Source of the DNA: Blasia pusilla
Taxonomy: Eukaryota > Marchantiophyta > Marchantiopsida > Blasiales
Direction: 5' to 3'
Length of the DNA stretch: 64,000 nt
NCBI GenBank assembly: GCA_050084515.1
Contig: CM114272.1
Span: 35,464,001 to 35,528,000, forward strand
Shown: piece after piece, positions 1-11,570 of the stretch
Position numbering within the stretch: the first letter of the stretch is position 1
How the letters are laid out: each line of letters begins with the position of its first letter
Program-made: the position numbers and the translations under genes
Notes under the pieces: model-generated
Database searches by the model: none
Seen by the model: only the letters and a program-made list of their open reading frames with translations
Told to the model about the DNA's origin: nothing

Positions 1-600
1 GGGTAGTGGTTTGAAAGATCCGTATTTTCCTACCTTGCCAACCAAAGACAACCTAGACCAAAGTTGTCGTAAAGAGTTTATGTTGTTTGCTAGCGCACCC
101 TATGTTTTTACGCATTTGTTTAAGCCCGGAGGTCTTGGTCCAAGAGTAGGGAGGGAGCAAGTAGTAGATCGAGGATAGAGTTAGTTCCGTGCTAACGGTG
201 CATTGGATAATTTTGACACCATATAGGGCTCGCTAAGTCTCATCAAACCGACGTGGGGCAAAATCATTCTTCTCCCACCAGAAAATCGATTTATCCTACC
301 GAAAGGACGAGCGCTCTACATCACGACTTCGAAATTCCAACCAGTGCATGGTTTGTAATGCAAGCGGGTAGAATTTAAGAATTTTTCATCAGACCATCAA
401 AAGTTTGGGAAAACCCCGACCCGGGAAGTTCAGTTTCTTTGTAAAACATGAAAAAAACCGGCATATATTTGGGGATTCTTGATCAGACCCCATCGAGTGT
501 CGGGAGAAACCGACGAGCTCGGGAAAACTATGCGCCCATGTGCCAATGTGGAGCTCCTTCTCTCTCCTCGACTCGCGTGGAAATCCAATCCCGTACTTTT
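1..600. other. No recognisable gene
   Basis: Mixed-composition DNA. The one short open frame ending near 696 runs into the dispersed repeat at 601-711 and has no recognisable domain. I see no splice-supported coding block. Confidence 0.4.
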
Positions 601-711
601 TTGCAACGTGCCCAGGTAAATGGGCTTTTGCGGCGGCTCAGGCGGTTGGAGACGCTAATGCTAGTAGCCCACTTAGTAGTAGCCATAGTTCTCTAGGTGT
701 TGCTGATATTG
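601..711 (+). repeat. Dispersed repeat, inverted partner at 62900-63014
   Basis: The reverse complement of 62900-63014 aligns along this whole stretch at roughly 75-80% identity by eye. Shared blocks include CCCACTTAGTAGTAG and TGTTGCTGATATTG. The copies lie in opposite orientation about 62 kb apart. They probably belong to one transposon family, but I recognise no coding domain in either. Confidence 0.7.
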
Positions 712-775
712 GTTGTTAGGAGGAGGCCTCCTTATGTCTCTTCACACCGATTTTGGGTTTTTTTCTATATGCCCC

Positions 776-845
776 CTGGTTTGTATCCTCACGGGTTTCC
801 CATCCTATTTTCTATTTATGTTTTATATTTTTTTATTGAACGGGG
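776..845 (+). promoter_or_regulatory. TATA-like repeated module, copy A
   Basis: A GGGTTTCCCATCC block is followed by a T/A-rich tract. It resembles 1606-1662 and 56151-56215, the last of which lies upstream of a GST gene. It could be a shared promoter/5' UTR piece or simply a dispersed repeat. I see no gene downstream here. Confidence 0.3.
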
Positions 846-1019
846 CGCGGTGAGTGCGGGCTCTGTTTGAACTTGCGCACGTACTCCCTCATGTCGTCGA
901 CTTGGGTTAGAAGCTCCAAGTATCATGGTGGTAAAGAAGCAGGCGGCCCTACATTTCGCCCTTTATAGATTTATTCTCCCCGTCGGTCCGTCCCTCCAGG
1001 GACCCGTTTCCCGGACCTA

Positions 1020-2160
1020 GTTGTTGTTGCTGTTGTGGAGGAATTGGGGAGGAGCGGAGCGACTCTTCGGATGCGCGTCCGCAGCCGACGGCGACAAGTT
1101 CAGACAATCAGACAACGAATTGTGCGACATTGGCGACAAAGGAGGGGAGGAGGGCGTCGATGGAAGGGGAAGAAAGCCTGCATAGAAGGGTGATGGGAGA
1201 AAACCCGTCTGGAAGGCGACGATGGATGATTACGCGCAGAGATTAAACGCCTCAAGTCGGGGCCTAATCCACGGAGGGAAAGGAGGATCGCATGTGGCGG
1301 GGCACAGTAGCAGCAGCGTGGACGGGGCGGGCGGGTGGGTGGGGGGGGGGGGACAACAGTTGATGAATGGAGACTACGAGCGGTGGAAGCGGAGGAGGGA
1401 GATACGACGACCATGACCTGATGTTAATTACCTGACGACGATGATGGCGATCCCTTGCTCTGGCGCCCGATTCACTCGCGTCAGGCGAGTTATTACTGCT
1501 GCGCGTCCCGACTCCCGAGTAGATGCTGCCCCGGCAGACCCTATCCTGCTTTGCTTGTTTGGAACTTTGGTTCTCCTCGGGGCCGGTTCTGGCCTCTTGA
1601 GGTCTCGTTTGTATCGCGATGGGTTTCCAATCCTTTTTCTACATATATTTTATTCCGCCCGGACGTTGGTTTGGGGTTGCGGTGGCACTGGCGGGTGGTA
1701 TCCCGTCGCAAGCAGACTGAGAGCGCTTCGGCTCTTCCCTCCTTGAGCCTCCTCCATCCTTTATCGACGCTGATGTGAAGCTGTGGGGCCCCGGCGCAGC
1801 TGGATTCTGGAAGCACGTTTGGCTCGTATTTTTGTGAATTGCGGAGAGAGACGAGCGTTCGAATACGGGTCGCGCGGATTCGACAGTGGAAGAAGATGAG
1901 TACATGAGACGCGCGCGACAGGCCGCCTGAACTCGCTCTGGGGGGCCTGACTGCTGCAGTAATAACGCGGGAGAGCGGCAGTTTCCCGGCATTGAGAAAC
2001 CTCCGCCAACAATTCTAGTCATGAGGAATGCAGTCCACAAAAGCAAATCGACGTCCGTATTGTTCACATTAGCTAATAAGGGGTGGGGTGTCGATGATGT
2101 TGGGTCGTCTGGGAAGGACCGGGTATTTGCACAATGACCTTGTGTGGTCAATGTTCAAAT
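1020..2160. other. GC-rich stretch without a supported gene
   Basis: The GC content is clearly above the surroundings, and there is a run of about a dozen G near 1341-1352. Several overlapping short frames exist on both strands, as expected by chance at this composition. None shows a domain. The TATA-like module B lies inside at 1606-1662, so this may be a remnant of a host gene's 5' region. Confidence 0.35.
1606..1662 (+). promoter_or_regulatory. TATA-like repeated module, copy B
   Basis: GATGGGTTTCCAATC is followed by TTTTTCTACATATATTTTAT. This is nearly the same as copy C upstream of the GST at 56763. An upstream TCCTCGGGG block is also shared with copy C. The match suggests a common promoter or transposon-derived module. 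Confidence 0.4.
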
Positions 2161-3879
2161 AGGAAGCCCTACGAACAGTTTCTTTTATGTACCATTTTCC
2201 ATCAGGGTATTTTCCTATATGTACATCCGGATAGCCTAACCCTCCTCCAATGATAAAAGTAAGAGGGGTAGGGGTGCAACATGTAGATTGTACCCGTCTT
2301 ATTTTTATCTTAAACTTGTGCTCTTCCTAAATTAGGAGATAGAGTAAATCCCAAATCCATTTAGGACTTATGTAAACATCAAATAAGGTTTTGTCAAAGG
2401 AAGATTCGGATCGGCCTAACAAGTTTTGAAAATATCTTTTTATTGGCTTTCATTTTCTCTATTTGATAAAGAAGACTATCACTAAGAGTCCAATCCCATT
2501 CACCCACCATTGTGAAGAAATGATGGATGGAGAGGATTGATGAACAAAGTACTAGGGTCTGTAGCGTATTCACGAGATCAAATTATCCTTCACATAGTTG
2601 AAAAAATATAGGCATACATTTCTATGGAGCTTTTCCAAGGTAATTTTTTTAAAATATTTCATTTATCCACTATTTCTAATGGAAACACTCAAGAGATTAA
2701 AATTCTTGGAAAAATTTTCGTGAAAGTTAGTCAAAGAAGATGTGTGTCGTGCCCTATGCATAACGGTTGTATGGGCTTCGATCCTAAGATGGCCAATGCC
2801 CACAAAAACCATTGTAATAAGATGAAAAACCACCTTAGTCAATGCCCCATCTAATGGATTGTTGCATAAGAATACTAGAGGACCATCTGTCATATGACCC
2901 TTAAATATTCCTGATATGATTTCTTGTTCCATCATATTGCACAAAAGAAATACTCTTATTTATTATCTGCAAACACATAGTTACACAACATACATAATTG
3001 TCATCATCTGTACAACTAATAAAGTTGAAATTAGACTCTAACATAGAAACCAGAAACATATGATCATGTACCAAAGAGGTTTCCAATCCAAAATCTCCTT
3101 TTCTTTATGTCCAATCTTAGGAAAGAAGGAAGAATATACCTCAAGAAGAAAGAGCATGGAGGTTCATTTTCTCTTCAAAAATAAAAATTCAGTCGCACAT
3201 ATGTCATAGTTCTGTCTCTCACGTAAAACTAAATTCACTCTCATGTTCAAAGGCTTTGATTACTCACGAGGCAAGGATGACAATAGCTTCACTGCTTTAT
3301 GGATTAAGGTTTAACAAAGAGAGAATGAGTTCTCTAATGTCTTTCTTCTTGAGATATAACATCTTCCTCTCTCGTTGGTGAACTATCCATATAAGTCATA
3401 TTTCTAATGTTATATGCATACACATCACAACTAAACATACATCATTATCATCATCCATACACACATAAAGCAAGACATCTTACTCAATCATAAAGTCTAC
3501 ACATATCTTTTAGCATATACCAAAAAATATTCCAATAAAATTTGAAATCACAACACACACTCAAAGTCCATAATTTTCTCTGATATCAAACCAAACCCAC
3601 TCTCGTAGTAAGAGGGTTGCGTCACTCATAAGGCGAAGAGTTCCATAGCTCTTCTCTCTCATAGAAGGAGGTTCAAGAAAGCAAGGATGAGCTCCCAAAT
3701 TTACCCTATTTTTGTTCACTCGTGCACACATGTCACACCCTCAACCCTAACCTATGATAGTTGGTCAACTCGAACTTTATCCAAATGAAGAGTGGAATAT
3801 ATGAAAATGGTTGTGGAAGTATATCCTAGGTCAATGCTACATGACTCTCCTACTTTAGTAATTATCTTCTAGTCATTAT
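2161..3879. other. AT-rich DNA with diverged repeats, no gene
   Basis: I found no intact coding region. Short stretches near 3250-3290 and 3610-3640 (pattern GATTACTCAC then AAGGCAAGG or a variant) recur near 18770-18790. Another stretch near 3410-3500 resembles 17560-17640, so this is probably old retroelement DNA. A short + frame at 2624-2854 has clustered Cys/His but no clear finger. Confidence 0.35.
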
Positions 3880-4300
3880 CATCATACCCCTAATTTCATG
3901 TTGCTTCTCCCTTACTCAAACATGGGTTATGACTCAACTCGTTTGCATCTTGGTGAAGTCTCTCACATTGATGTAATATTAGGAAATCATACTCTTGCAA
4001 TAATAGAGCCCATATGGCAAGCTTTCCCATAAGCTTTTTAGGCTTCATTAACTCCATTAACCACTTGAGTGCTTGATGATTATTAATGACAGTAGATAAG
4101 TTACCAATTAAGTAACATCTTAAATGTGTGTTGGCCTATACTACAACTAAGTACTCTCCCTAGTGTGAATTGTACTTTGCTTGCACAACATTGTTTAAGC
4201 GACTAGCATATGCTACTACAAACTTTCTAACCTCATCATCATGTTATGTGAGTCTTTATTCCCAATATAATCCAATCCATATGCAGTTCAAAAGGATGTA
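3880..4300 (-). pseudogene. Ty3/Gypsy RNase H relic
   Basis: The reverse strand read from about 4300 downward gives the ordered signature of a plant Gypsy RNase H domain. It opens with FELHMDW, then DDEV and VVAYASR, then RCYLIGN. Next comes HQALKWLME, then KLAIWALLLQEYDF, and finally DANELSHNP. The spacing fits the family. At least three in-frame stops interrupt it, including one after KYNSH and one in the VVV-A segment. No integrase is recognisable further along, so this is a dead 3' fragment. In the living family this domain removes RNA from the RNA-DNA hybrid during reverse transcription. Confidence 0.8.
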
Positions 4301-4359
4301 ACCTAATTGATGTCCTCAAGTTAGATTTAGATTTTCCATACCTTTTAATATTTTTCTAT

Positions 4360-4500
4360 CATAGTTGCAAAAACATGCACAAGTTTGTCCCTAAGACGGA
4401 CATGGATGGAAAATTTGGTTATGTCCACATACATGGATTGAAAGCGGTGGGCCCCATGGTTATAGTTCATGATGGAAGATAGGGCAAGGACGGTAAGGGA
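4360..4500 (+). repeat. Dispersed repeat copy (partner 18790-18927)
   Basis: About 140 bp aligns with 18790-18927 at roughly 75% identity by eye. Both contain TCCCTAAGA, GGACATGGATGGA, TTATAGTTCATG and TAGGGCAAGGA in the same order. It sits exactly between the Gypsy and Copia relics, so it may be an insertion or an LTR-derived piece. Confidence 0.6.
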
Positions 4501-4564
4501 GTCACTTGGAGTGGAGGAATATATGGTTATTAGCAAGCTTAATGATACTACTATTTATATGTAT

Positions 4565-5176
4565 ATTACACTATATCTTGAGTTACTAATAGCAATCTTA
4601 ACAAGTAATCAATGAATCCATACCACCTCATATACTGCATTGATTGTTGCTCTATACTCATCCTTCATCGAAGATAAAGAAATTATGAGTTGTTTCTTTG
4701 AAGCCCAACTTGTAACTATGCTTGCCAAGATGAAGGAATAACCAGATGTAGAATATTAATCCAAGACATTTCTAACCCAATGTGCATTCTTTGAATCCTT
4801 GAAATCATAAACTCAAAAAAGTTCAAATTAAGTACATAATTTCACATACCGCATAATTCTCAAAACATAAAGGTAAGATTTTTTATCTGCTTTCATGAAC
4901 TACCTCATTAAGTCAAATATGAAGCTTAAGTCTCACCAACTTATAGTTAGATAAATCAAACTTACAATCATGTGTTTGTAGATATTATAATTTGTAAGTA
5001 ACTTTCCTACATCCATCTTAACTTCACATTTTGATCTAATGATATAAAGATTGGCTTACAAGCCTTTATACCATATTTTGAAATCATATGAAAAACATAT
5101 TGTCATTATTAAAACCACATACATCTTCCAACCTTAATAGACTGAACACGAAGGAAATACTTGAGTTGTAGAATGT
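4565..5176 (-). pseudogene. Ty1/Copia reverse transcriptase/RNase H relic
   Basis: Read on the reverse strand from about 5176, the ordered Copia 3' signature appears with shifts between frames. It begins LKYFL, then ISKYGIKACKPI and LDQNVKLR. A drifted SLIYLT region follows, then YVLRIMRYVK. The end is TSGYSFILAS, SWASKKQLIISLSS, EYRATINAVYEVVW and a short LL-AIS tail. This is the end of the RT palm and the RNase H domain of the family's polyprotein. Stops and frameshifts are frequent, and neither integrase nor LTRs are visible. It lies in the same orientation as the Gypsy relic just beyond it. Confidence 0.8.
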
Positions 5177-7780
5177 TTGACTATGTTGAATCTCATTTGA
5201 ACTTAACAAAGTCATCCGTAATAAGCTCACATAGTTATTGACCAATGAGAAGTTATTTCTTGCGAAACTTTCAAATATTTTAGTTCTGCTTATTTAACTT
5301 ATTGTTTGTGATTGTTATTGATGAATACTCCATTAGGGATAATTTTTTCTCACTAACCGTAATTTCAAGCTCTACATTGCTCTAATTAAAGCATAGATCA
5401 CTCTAATACAAAAAATAACTTGAAATTGGCCAAAATTAACCAACTGTGTGAAATATTTGGTTGAAATTAGCATACAGATAGCTAGCAAATTACATAAATT
5501 TTCTTCACTAATTACAATTTTTTAATTTTGGAATTATTATTGTGCGAGATGATGATGTCAAAATGGAAAATTTTTGGGTGTATTCGAAAGCTTTTGACGA
5601 GTTAAAAAGGACAATCAAGACAAGGCTTTGTTTTTGTGGCTAACCATCTAGATTATTCAACCAACCAGAAAAGCCCTCAAGAACATTTCCACGATTTCTT
5701 CATCTTCAAGGCTCGACGTGGAATATTCTACCATGAAACTTTAATTGAAATATCCTTGCCCCAAAATGAAATTGTGACTTCTATTGCCTCTCTTCTCTCC
5801 TCCTTTACCAAATATTTCAATGTATATTCTCCTATCACTTTGATACTATGTAAAAAATTGCTAAATTGATTACTGGAATATGGCTCAATTTTGCAATGAG
5901 AGATTAAGTGGAGGCTAGTCTACTCCTCAATTATATAGGATATGTACAAACAATCGTAACCTAAACCATAGTCTCTAATTATACTAAATATGGTTTACTA
6001 ACCCTAGTTAATATAATCATGCCTAACTAACTAATCTCGATTAAATTTTCCTACTTTGTGTGAATACCAAATATAATAGTCTATGTGTTTGATGAGCTTG
6101 ACTATAACTCAATAATGATTAATAATACAAACCTCATTCTTTTAGATAAAGGAAAATTATAAAATTGACATTGATTCAATGATCTTGAACGTACGAAATA
6201 CAGAGAGGCTATAAGGAAAACTATTGGGAAGAAATGAATGTATAGAATATCACTATTGAGCCTTAGTTTTAATCCTAGTTATTGGATTAAATTGAAGATT
6301 AGAGGTGACATAATCCTGTTGCTCCGTCGACCTTTCAACTATTGGCAAGAGAGATAGATCATAACCGATTTGATGCGTTTATGGCAAAGATTGTGGACAG
6401 CTATCAAATGCAAGAAGTGCTTTAGATTTGCATGGCAAAGACACCTTACACCTATCTAGAAGTACTACTAACGTGATCATCTACAACTTCCAGCACTTAT
6501 TGAATTAGACAAAAATCCATGATAATTTTGGGACTCAAGCTTTTATGGTATGATAATTTCCAAAGATTTCATTTTAGACATAGATCTAAAGGGGCACAGT
6601 AGTAATATTCTAACGTATTCTTGAATTTGGACATGTTTGGAACTTTGGGGATGGGTTGTGACAAGATAATCTGATGGGAATGAACGATGTACATTAGACT
6701 CCAACAAATTTTGAAGAAGCATCCAAATTATTGACATGAAAGCCACACAATCAAATTGATCAAATTGAAGGATGACTCGACTGAGAAAGTAAGAAATTTG
6801 CAACATCCAATTCCTAGAATTACCTCAATTTTGCGAATAGACATCGTGACCTCCAAGACCTCCAATTCCTTAAATCTTCATAGGGGCGTATGTGGATCTA
6901 AGGAATTAGAGGTCTTGGTTACCCTACTTAGTTATGGGCAAAGTCTCACCGTACCTTATCTGGCCTCGTAATCATCTTAGGTGGATATGAGTGAAATTTT
7001 AATTTTAGATGGATGTTTTTGTGGTAGTTTTGTGGAAGGTAGAGAACCTCTAATGTTAGAGGAACAAATGTCCTTTACTTTATATAGAGGATCAACTAAA
7101 GCGAGGAGGCATAACACTCCAAGAAAAGCAACCTCTCCGATTAGAAGGACCTTCTATAAGAGAGGAAGGCTTCACTTTTCTCATAGATTTTGCCCCCCTA
7201 GAGGTACTCCACGTCACCACCATCCTCCTCGAGAGTCCTCCCCTCCTAAGATGAAGAATGGGGTGTTAATGGAGGCAATACTACATAAAGGGAACTAGTA
7301 AGGTTTGGAACATGAGGATGGAATCTTTGTGAAGGTTTTCTAACTAGTGCACGGCCCTCTCATGGGCTGGGAACCCCTAAACCCTCCATTCCCTAAACTT
7401 TGCCAAAATTTGAATGGAAAAAGTATTTTATTTTAAAAATATTAAATTTTAAAATTTTGTTGGATACTTTTAGAATCAAATATGATGCTGAGTATGTGAG
7501 AACTCTTTCCTTCTTAAGAGATGTTATGGCACCACTGAAAAATATTATTAAAAAAATCATACTATATTTGAGAAAAAAACATTCAAGAAAAGTCTTTTCG
7601 TACATAACACAAAGAAACTACACTATGTAAAACCATAAATTCAAATACGGACGAAACATTTGGATCATCTTTGCGGTTCTATTTCAAGTGGCAAAAAATA
7701 TTAGTATTTTTGAAGATTTTGCATAGACATTCACGAGATGTAACCAAACCAGAAAAGGGAGGATTCTTTTCAAAACGTCC
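5177..7780. other. AT-rich intergenic DNA, no gene
   Basis: No domain is recognisable in any frame. The notable structure is the long inverted repeat at 6853-6918. The open frame at 6981-7298 has no family signature and is probably chance. Confidence 0.35.
6853..6918 (-). repeat. 24-bp inverted repeat forming a long hairpin
   Basis: Arms 6853-6876 and 6895-6918 are complementary at 22 of 24 positions, with an 18-nt loop. Read as - strand RNA, both mismatches become G-U wobbles, so a 24-bp stem is possible. The size is in the range of a tiny MITE or a short small-RNA precursor. No coding context is visible. Confidence 0.6.
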
Positions 7781-9902
7781 TAGTGAATGACACGTGTGAA
7801 ATTCTACACAGGTACGTGTCAAGTTCCACAAAGGTGTGAGTACTGTCTTTCTACCGTAGGGTACCATAGGCGGGTACGTGTTGACCACCACCGGAATTCA
7901 GAAAAAAGAAGGGCCTTCGCTGCCGCAGTCCAGCTTGGATCCGGTCACACAGCCGTCCGGCGAAGGGGAGGAATCCGATACGCTCTGGAATATTCTTGCT
8001 GGCAAGACCGGCCAAGACCGGACCGGAGTCATCGACTGACAGCTTACTCTAGTAGGTTTCTTTTATCCAGCGGTTTATGAAACACAGTGTAGTTCGCCGC
8101 GCGCTCAGTGCAACAGGTGCGCTTACCTGACGGTTCCCGGCAACCTGTTTCCGGCGGTGACCTAAATTAATAGGCCGTTTCAAATTAGTAGTTAGGTGGG
8201 TAAAATTTTTATTTTGGCAGGAAGTGAGATATGTGATTTGGAAACATCAGTATTAGCTCCGGCAGTTAAAGAGTTTCTTTTATTTAAAAAAATGTAAGAG
8301 TTATTTTGAATTAATTTCAAATAGTTTTATTGGCTCATAAGGTAAGCGTTATCATTGACTGGAACTGTCAAATTTCAAAAGGAGAAGAATTTGTGAAATG
8401 AAGGGGCACTCTCCTATTCAAACATAGACTAGTCTTACATTTCCCATCTAGGTAGTTGCTCTTGGAGAAAATCCCTTACGTGAGTACAAATATTTGCTTT
8501 AGCTCTCTCTTAGAACCCTAAAAAGTTACATTGTACCCTTTTTCTAAGTAAGGGTCTTCTTCCTAGTTGGTTGAAAAGGAATTTATTGAAATATTTTCTG
8601 TGGTTTTCATCCAAATTTGAATACTTGTAATTGTAAACGTAGTTCCTATTAGTTGAATACTATGGGCATTTTATTTTTAAATAAGATTTTCAATGGGAGG
8701 TTGCAAGAAGCAATATGTGCGAAAAAAAGGGAAACAAAGACCCAGCAATACTACTAGGTACTAATAGTGCTCGTTTGAAGAAAATCTGTCAGGTAGGTTT
8801 TTATAGAAATCTCCTTCCTAGGAAAGTTTTTCAATCTTCATAGTATAGATTCGGATGTACAAATATCCGCAAATATCCTTTGAGAGGGTGATGACTATCA
8901 CCCTCGCAAGGCCGCACACTGGTTTTTTAAATATGCACACCACTATGATCATACCCGGTTTTCTTCTCTAAAATAAGGTAATAAAATAAGGTAATGAAAC
9001 TCGTTTCGTTTTTGAAACGTCGTCTTACCGACAGAAATCTGGACTGGACGGCGGTGACCGGTCACAACGTCGAGAGGCAATAGTGTACGTCCAACGAAAG
9101 AATACCGCATATGGGAATGCGGTTGTCCGGATTCTCTTGTGCTGTGTTTCTTGTCGCAAGAAAAAACAAACCATGTGCGGAGATCGACCGATCCATCACC
9201 GGTTCTGTTGATGTTGGATCGTGGGAGCTCCGTACGTTTGGGCGAGAGAGCGTGGCAGTGCTGCTGTTGCGCGGGTTCTTCCTCACGCATTCTCGACTTA
9301 CCACAGAACCCAGCTCCGGCCGGTGTACCTACAAATTACGAGCAGTCTATCCTACGGCTAGCGTGATAATAATTTCTTTACGCACCTTCTTAAACGCCTC
9401 GGGTCTCTCGTTCAGCGTAGGCGAGCCTGTTTCCTCGACGTCGATCGGAGGAAGTAGCCGCAATTCCGTGAGTGAGTGGGTGTGCCATTACGCTGGTCGC
9501 GTCGTCTTTTCGGAGCACTCGGCTTCTTGCTAGGTTGTGCCTTCCTCCCACGGTCCTCTCGTCATTTCAAGGTGCTCTCGATCAAGGTTTAGATAGCCCG
9601 GAAGGGTGTCGCGTGTGTTTGCGTCAGAGCCGGAATTCCCAGTTGTTCATTTGCCCGCGGCTTGGAGGTGGAAGTTCCATCGGTGTAGCTTTACTTGCTG
9701 CAGTATGCGATCTTGACAGAACCGACTGAACGACGCTGGCGTTTGTGGAGCCGGAGATGCGATTTCTGCTTCGAGCTAGGGTGGTGCCTTCCGTGTGTGT
9801 GCATGGGTGGTAGTAATAATGGTTCTTCCCTGAGCTCCGTTTGAGGTGCGATCACGAGTTTCCATCCAGTGCAATGAGTGGATTTTGATATCCGCTCAGC
9901 AC
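7781..9902. other. Upstream region of the GT47 gene
   Basis: Two GC-rich blocks (7860-8160 and 9000-9900) flank an AT-rich middle. The second probably holds the promoter and 5' UTR of the glycosyltransferase. A perfect 9-bp stem with a 4-nt loop lies at 8884-8905. Three ACGTGT-type cores lie at 7791, 7813 and 7875. The overlapping frames here have no recognisable domain. Confidence 0.4.
7791..7882. promoter_or_regulatory. Cluster of ACGTG (G-box/ABRE-like) cores
   Basis: CACGTGTG at 7791, TACGTGTC at 7813 and TACGTGTT at 7875 lie within 92 bp. Such cores bind bZIP factors in plants. The cluster is about 2 kb upstream of the GT47 start, so any link to that gene is speculative. Confidence 0.25.
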
Positions 9903-11570
9903 ATGACCAACAGGAAGCAATTGAGGGTGCGAATGGAGAAATCGAGCCACAGTAGTCGTCTCCGCTCTCGCTGCATCTTCATAGCCGTCTCCTTGGCCTT
10001 CGGCTGGCTGCTCTTTGTTTCGCACTTCGTCTCTGTGGAACGCAGTCCCGAGCTTACCGACACACCTCAGGGTGATCTCCCATTCCCATCTTGGCAGCAG
10101 AGGGAAACGTTGAGCAGCAATGTTTTGCCCTCTGATAAGTTCGTTTCCCGGGATCCGCTGTCGAAGTCGGATTTGCCAACCTTGTCCGAGACATTCTCGG
10201 ACTTGCCAACTTTTCAGATTAACGACACCGTTGAAGTCGATCCCTGCATCGGAAGGTACTTGTACGTGCATGACCTTCCTAAAGTGTTCAACGAACGATT
10301 GCTGCAGGATTGCAAGGGTTTAACCCCGTGGACTGACATGTGCAAAGCGCTGGCAAATGAGGGATTTGGACCAGTCATGGAAGACACCGAGGGGATTTTC
10401 ATAGGAACTGGTTGGTATGCCACAAATCAGTTCAGTCTGGAGGTCATTCTGCACAACAGGCTGAAACAATACAAGTGTCGCACCGACGATTCTGCCAAAG
10501 CAGAAACCGTGTTCGTTCCGTTCTATGGTGGCCTAGATGTCATGCCCCATCTTTGGGATGGAGCCAATGTCACCCAGAGAGACGAAGTCCCCAAGGCCCT
10601 TGCGGCGTGGTTGCAAAGCAGGCCAGAGTGGTCGCGCCTGGACGGGCACGATCATTTCATGGCCGGAGGGAGGATTACATGGGATTTTAGGCGGAGGACC
10701 GAAGAAGAGTCCGACTGGGGGAACAAGCTCTTGCTTCTCCCAGCTTCCATTAATATGACTACGGTCATTATCGAGGCGAGTCCATGGCATCCTTGGGACA
10801 CGGGAGCACCCTACCCAACATATTTTCATCCTTCCACTGACGCCGAAGTGTTGGAGTGGCAAAGTCACGTTCGAAAGCTGGAGAGGAAGTCGCTGTTCTG
10901 TTTTGCTGGGGCTCCTCGGCCGGAAATAGACTCGTCTATCCGATCTCACCTGATGGCGCACTGCGGAGAGTCCGAGTTTTGCAATTTGCTGGCATGCGAG
11001 AAGTCGACGGGAAAATGTCATTCCGCGGCTAACGTCATGAGGGTGTTCAAAGAGTCCGTCTTTTGCTTGCAACCGCCTGGCGATTCCTATACTCGACGCT
11101 CTACCTTTGATTCAATGCTCGCCGGTTGCATTCCAGTGTTTTTTAACGAATACACGGCCTACTCACAGTACGATTGGTTTTTTCCCGCCAACCACGCAGA
11201 GTACTCAATTTTCATTCATGAAGATTTCGTCAGGGCTAAGAATGTGAGCGTGGAGCAGGTGTTAAGGAGTATATCTACAGAGCAGATAAAGAGCATGAGG
11301 GAGACTGTGATCAGTTTGATCCCTCGCTTCATCTACGCTCATCCCGGGCACAAGTTGAGCAGCCGGGATGCGGTCGATATCCTTGTGGATGGCGTTATGG
11401 GTAGAGTACGAGAGTACAAGCAGACCTTAAGTGCTAAGAAGCAGGAAGTCCTCACTGCCGAAGAAATCTGGAGACGGGATCAAGCTGAGAAGCAGGCCAG
11501 GAGGGAGAAATTGGAGCAAGGGCTGGACAGTCAATTGAAGGAGTCAAGAAGTCAGGGAAAGTTTCTGTGA
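9903..11570 (+). CDS. GT47 exostosin-family glycosyltransferase, MUR3/KATAMARI1-like
   Basis: This is predicted to be a Golgi type II membrane enzyme that adds a sugar to a cell-wall polysaccharide. The closest known group galactosylates xyloglucan side chains. The frame encodes 555 aa without introns, which is usual for this subgroup. A short basic N-terminus is followed by one membrane anchor (about residues 24-45, CIFIAVSLAFGWLLFVSHFV) and then a stem. The exostosin domain starts at CIGRYLYVHDLP. It includes FVPFYGGLDV, PYPTYFHPS, a Cys-rich segment (CGESEFCNLLAC) and the hallmark FCLQPPGDSYTRRSTFDSML followed by AGCIPVFF. I chose the ATG at 9903. The frame extends a little upstream but without an ATG, and a second ATG at 9933 is possible. 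The C-terminus is Lys/Glu-rich. The exact acceptor substrate cannot be read from sequence. Confidence 0.93.
   Translation: MTNRKQLRVRMEKSSHSSRLRSRCIFIAVSLAFGWLLFVSHFVSVERSPELTDTPQGDLPFPSWQQRETLSSNVLPSDKFVSRDPLSKSDLPTLSETFSDLPTFQINDTVEVDPCIGRYLYVHDLPKVFNERLLQDCKGLTPWTDMCKALANEGFGPVMEDTEGIFIGTGWYATNQFSLEVILHNRLKQYKCRTDDSAKAETVFVPFYGGLDVMPHLWDGANVTQRDEVPKALAAWLQSRPEWSRLDGHDHFMAGGRITWDFRRRTEEESDWGNKLLLLPASINMTTVIIEASPWHPWDTGAPYPTYFHPSTDAEVLEWQSHVRKLERKSLFCFAGAPRPEIDSSIRSHLMAHCGESEFCNLLACEKSTGKCHSAANVMRVFKESVFCLQPPGDSYTRRSTFDSMLAGCIPVFFNEYTAYSQYDWFFPANHAEYSIFIHEDFVRAKNVSVEQVLRSISTEQIKSMRETVISLIPRFIYAHPGHKLSSRDAVDILVDGVMGRVREYKQTLSAKKQEVLTAEEIWRRDQAEKQARREKLEQGLDSQLKESRSQGKFL

Noticed and set aside
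1222-1416. Gly-rich + frame in the GC-rich block
   Set aside because: Driven by the poly-G tract. Opposite-strand and overlapping frames are equally open, and there is no domain.
2624-2854. Cys/His-rich + frame as a BED or C2H2 finger
   Set aside because: The spacing of Cys and His does not match a known finger and no transposase core follows.
9846-9902. Upstream extension of the GT47 frame before the ATG at 9903
   Set aside because: The extension starts at GTG and adds residues without ATG support. A type II anchor close to the N-terminus fits the 9903 start better.
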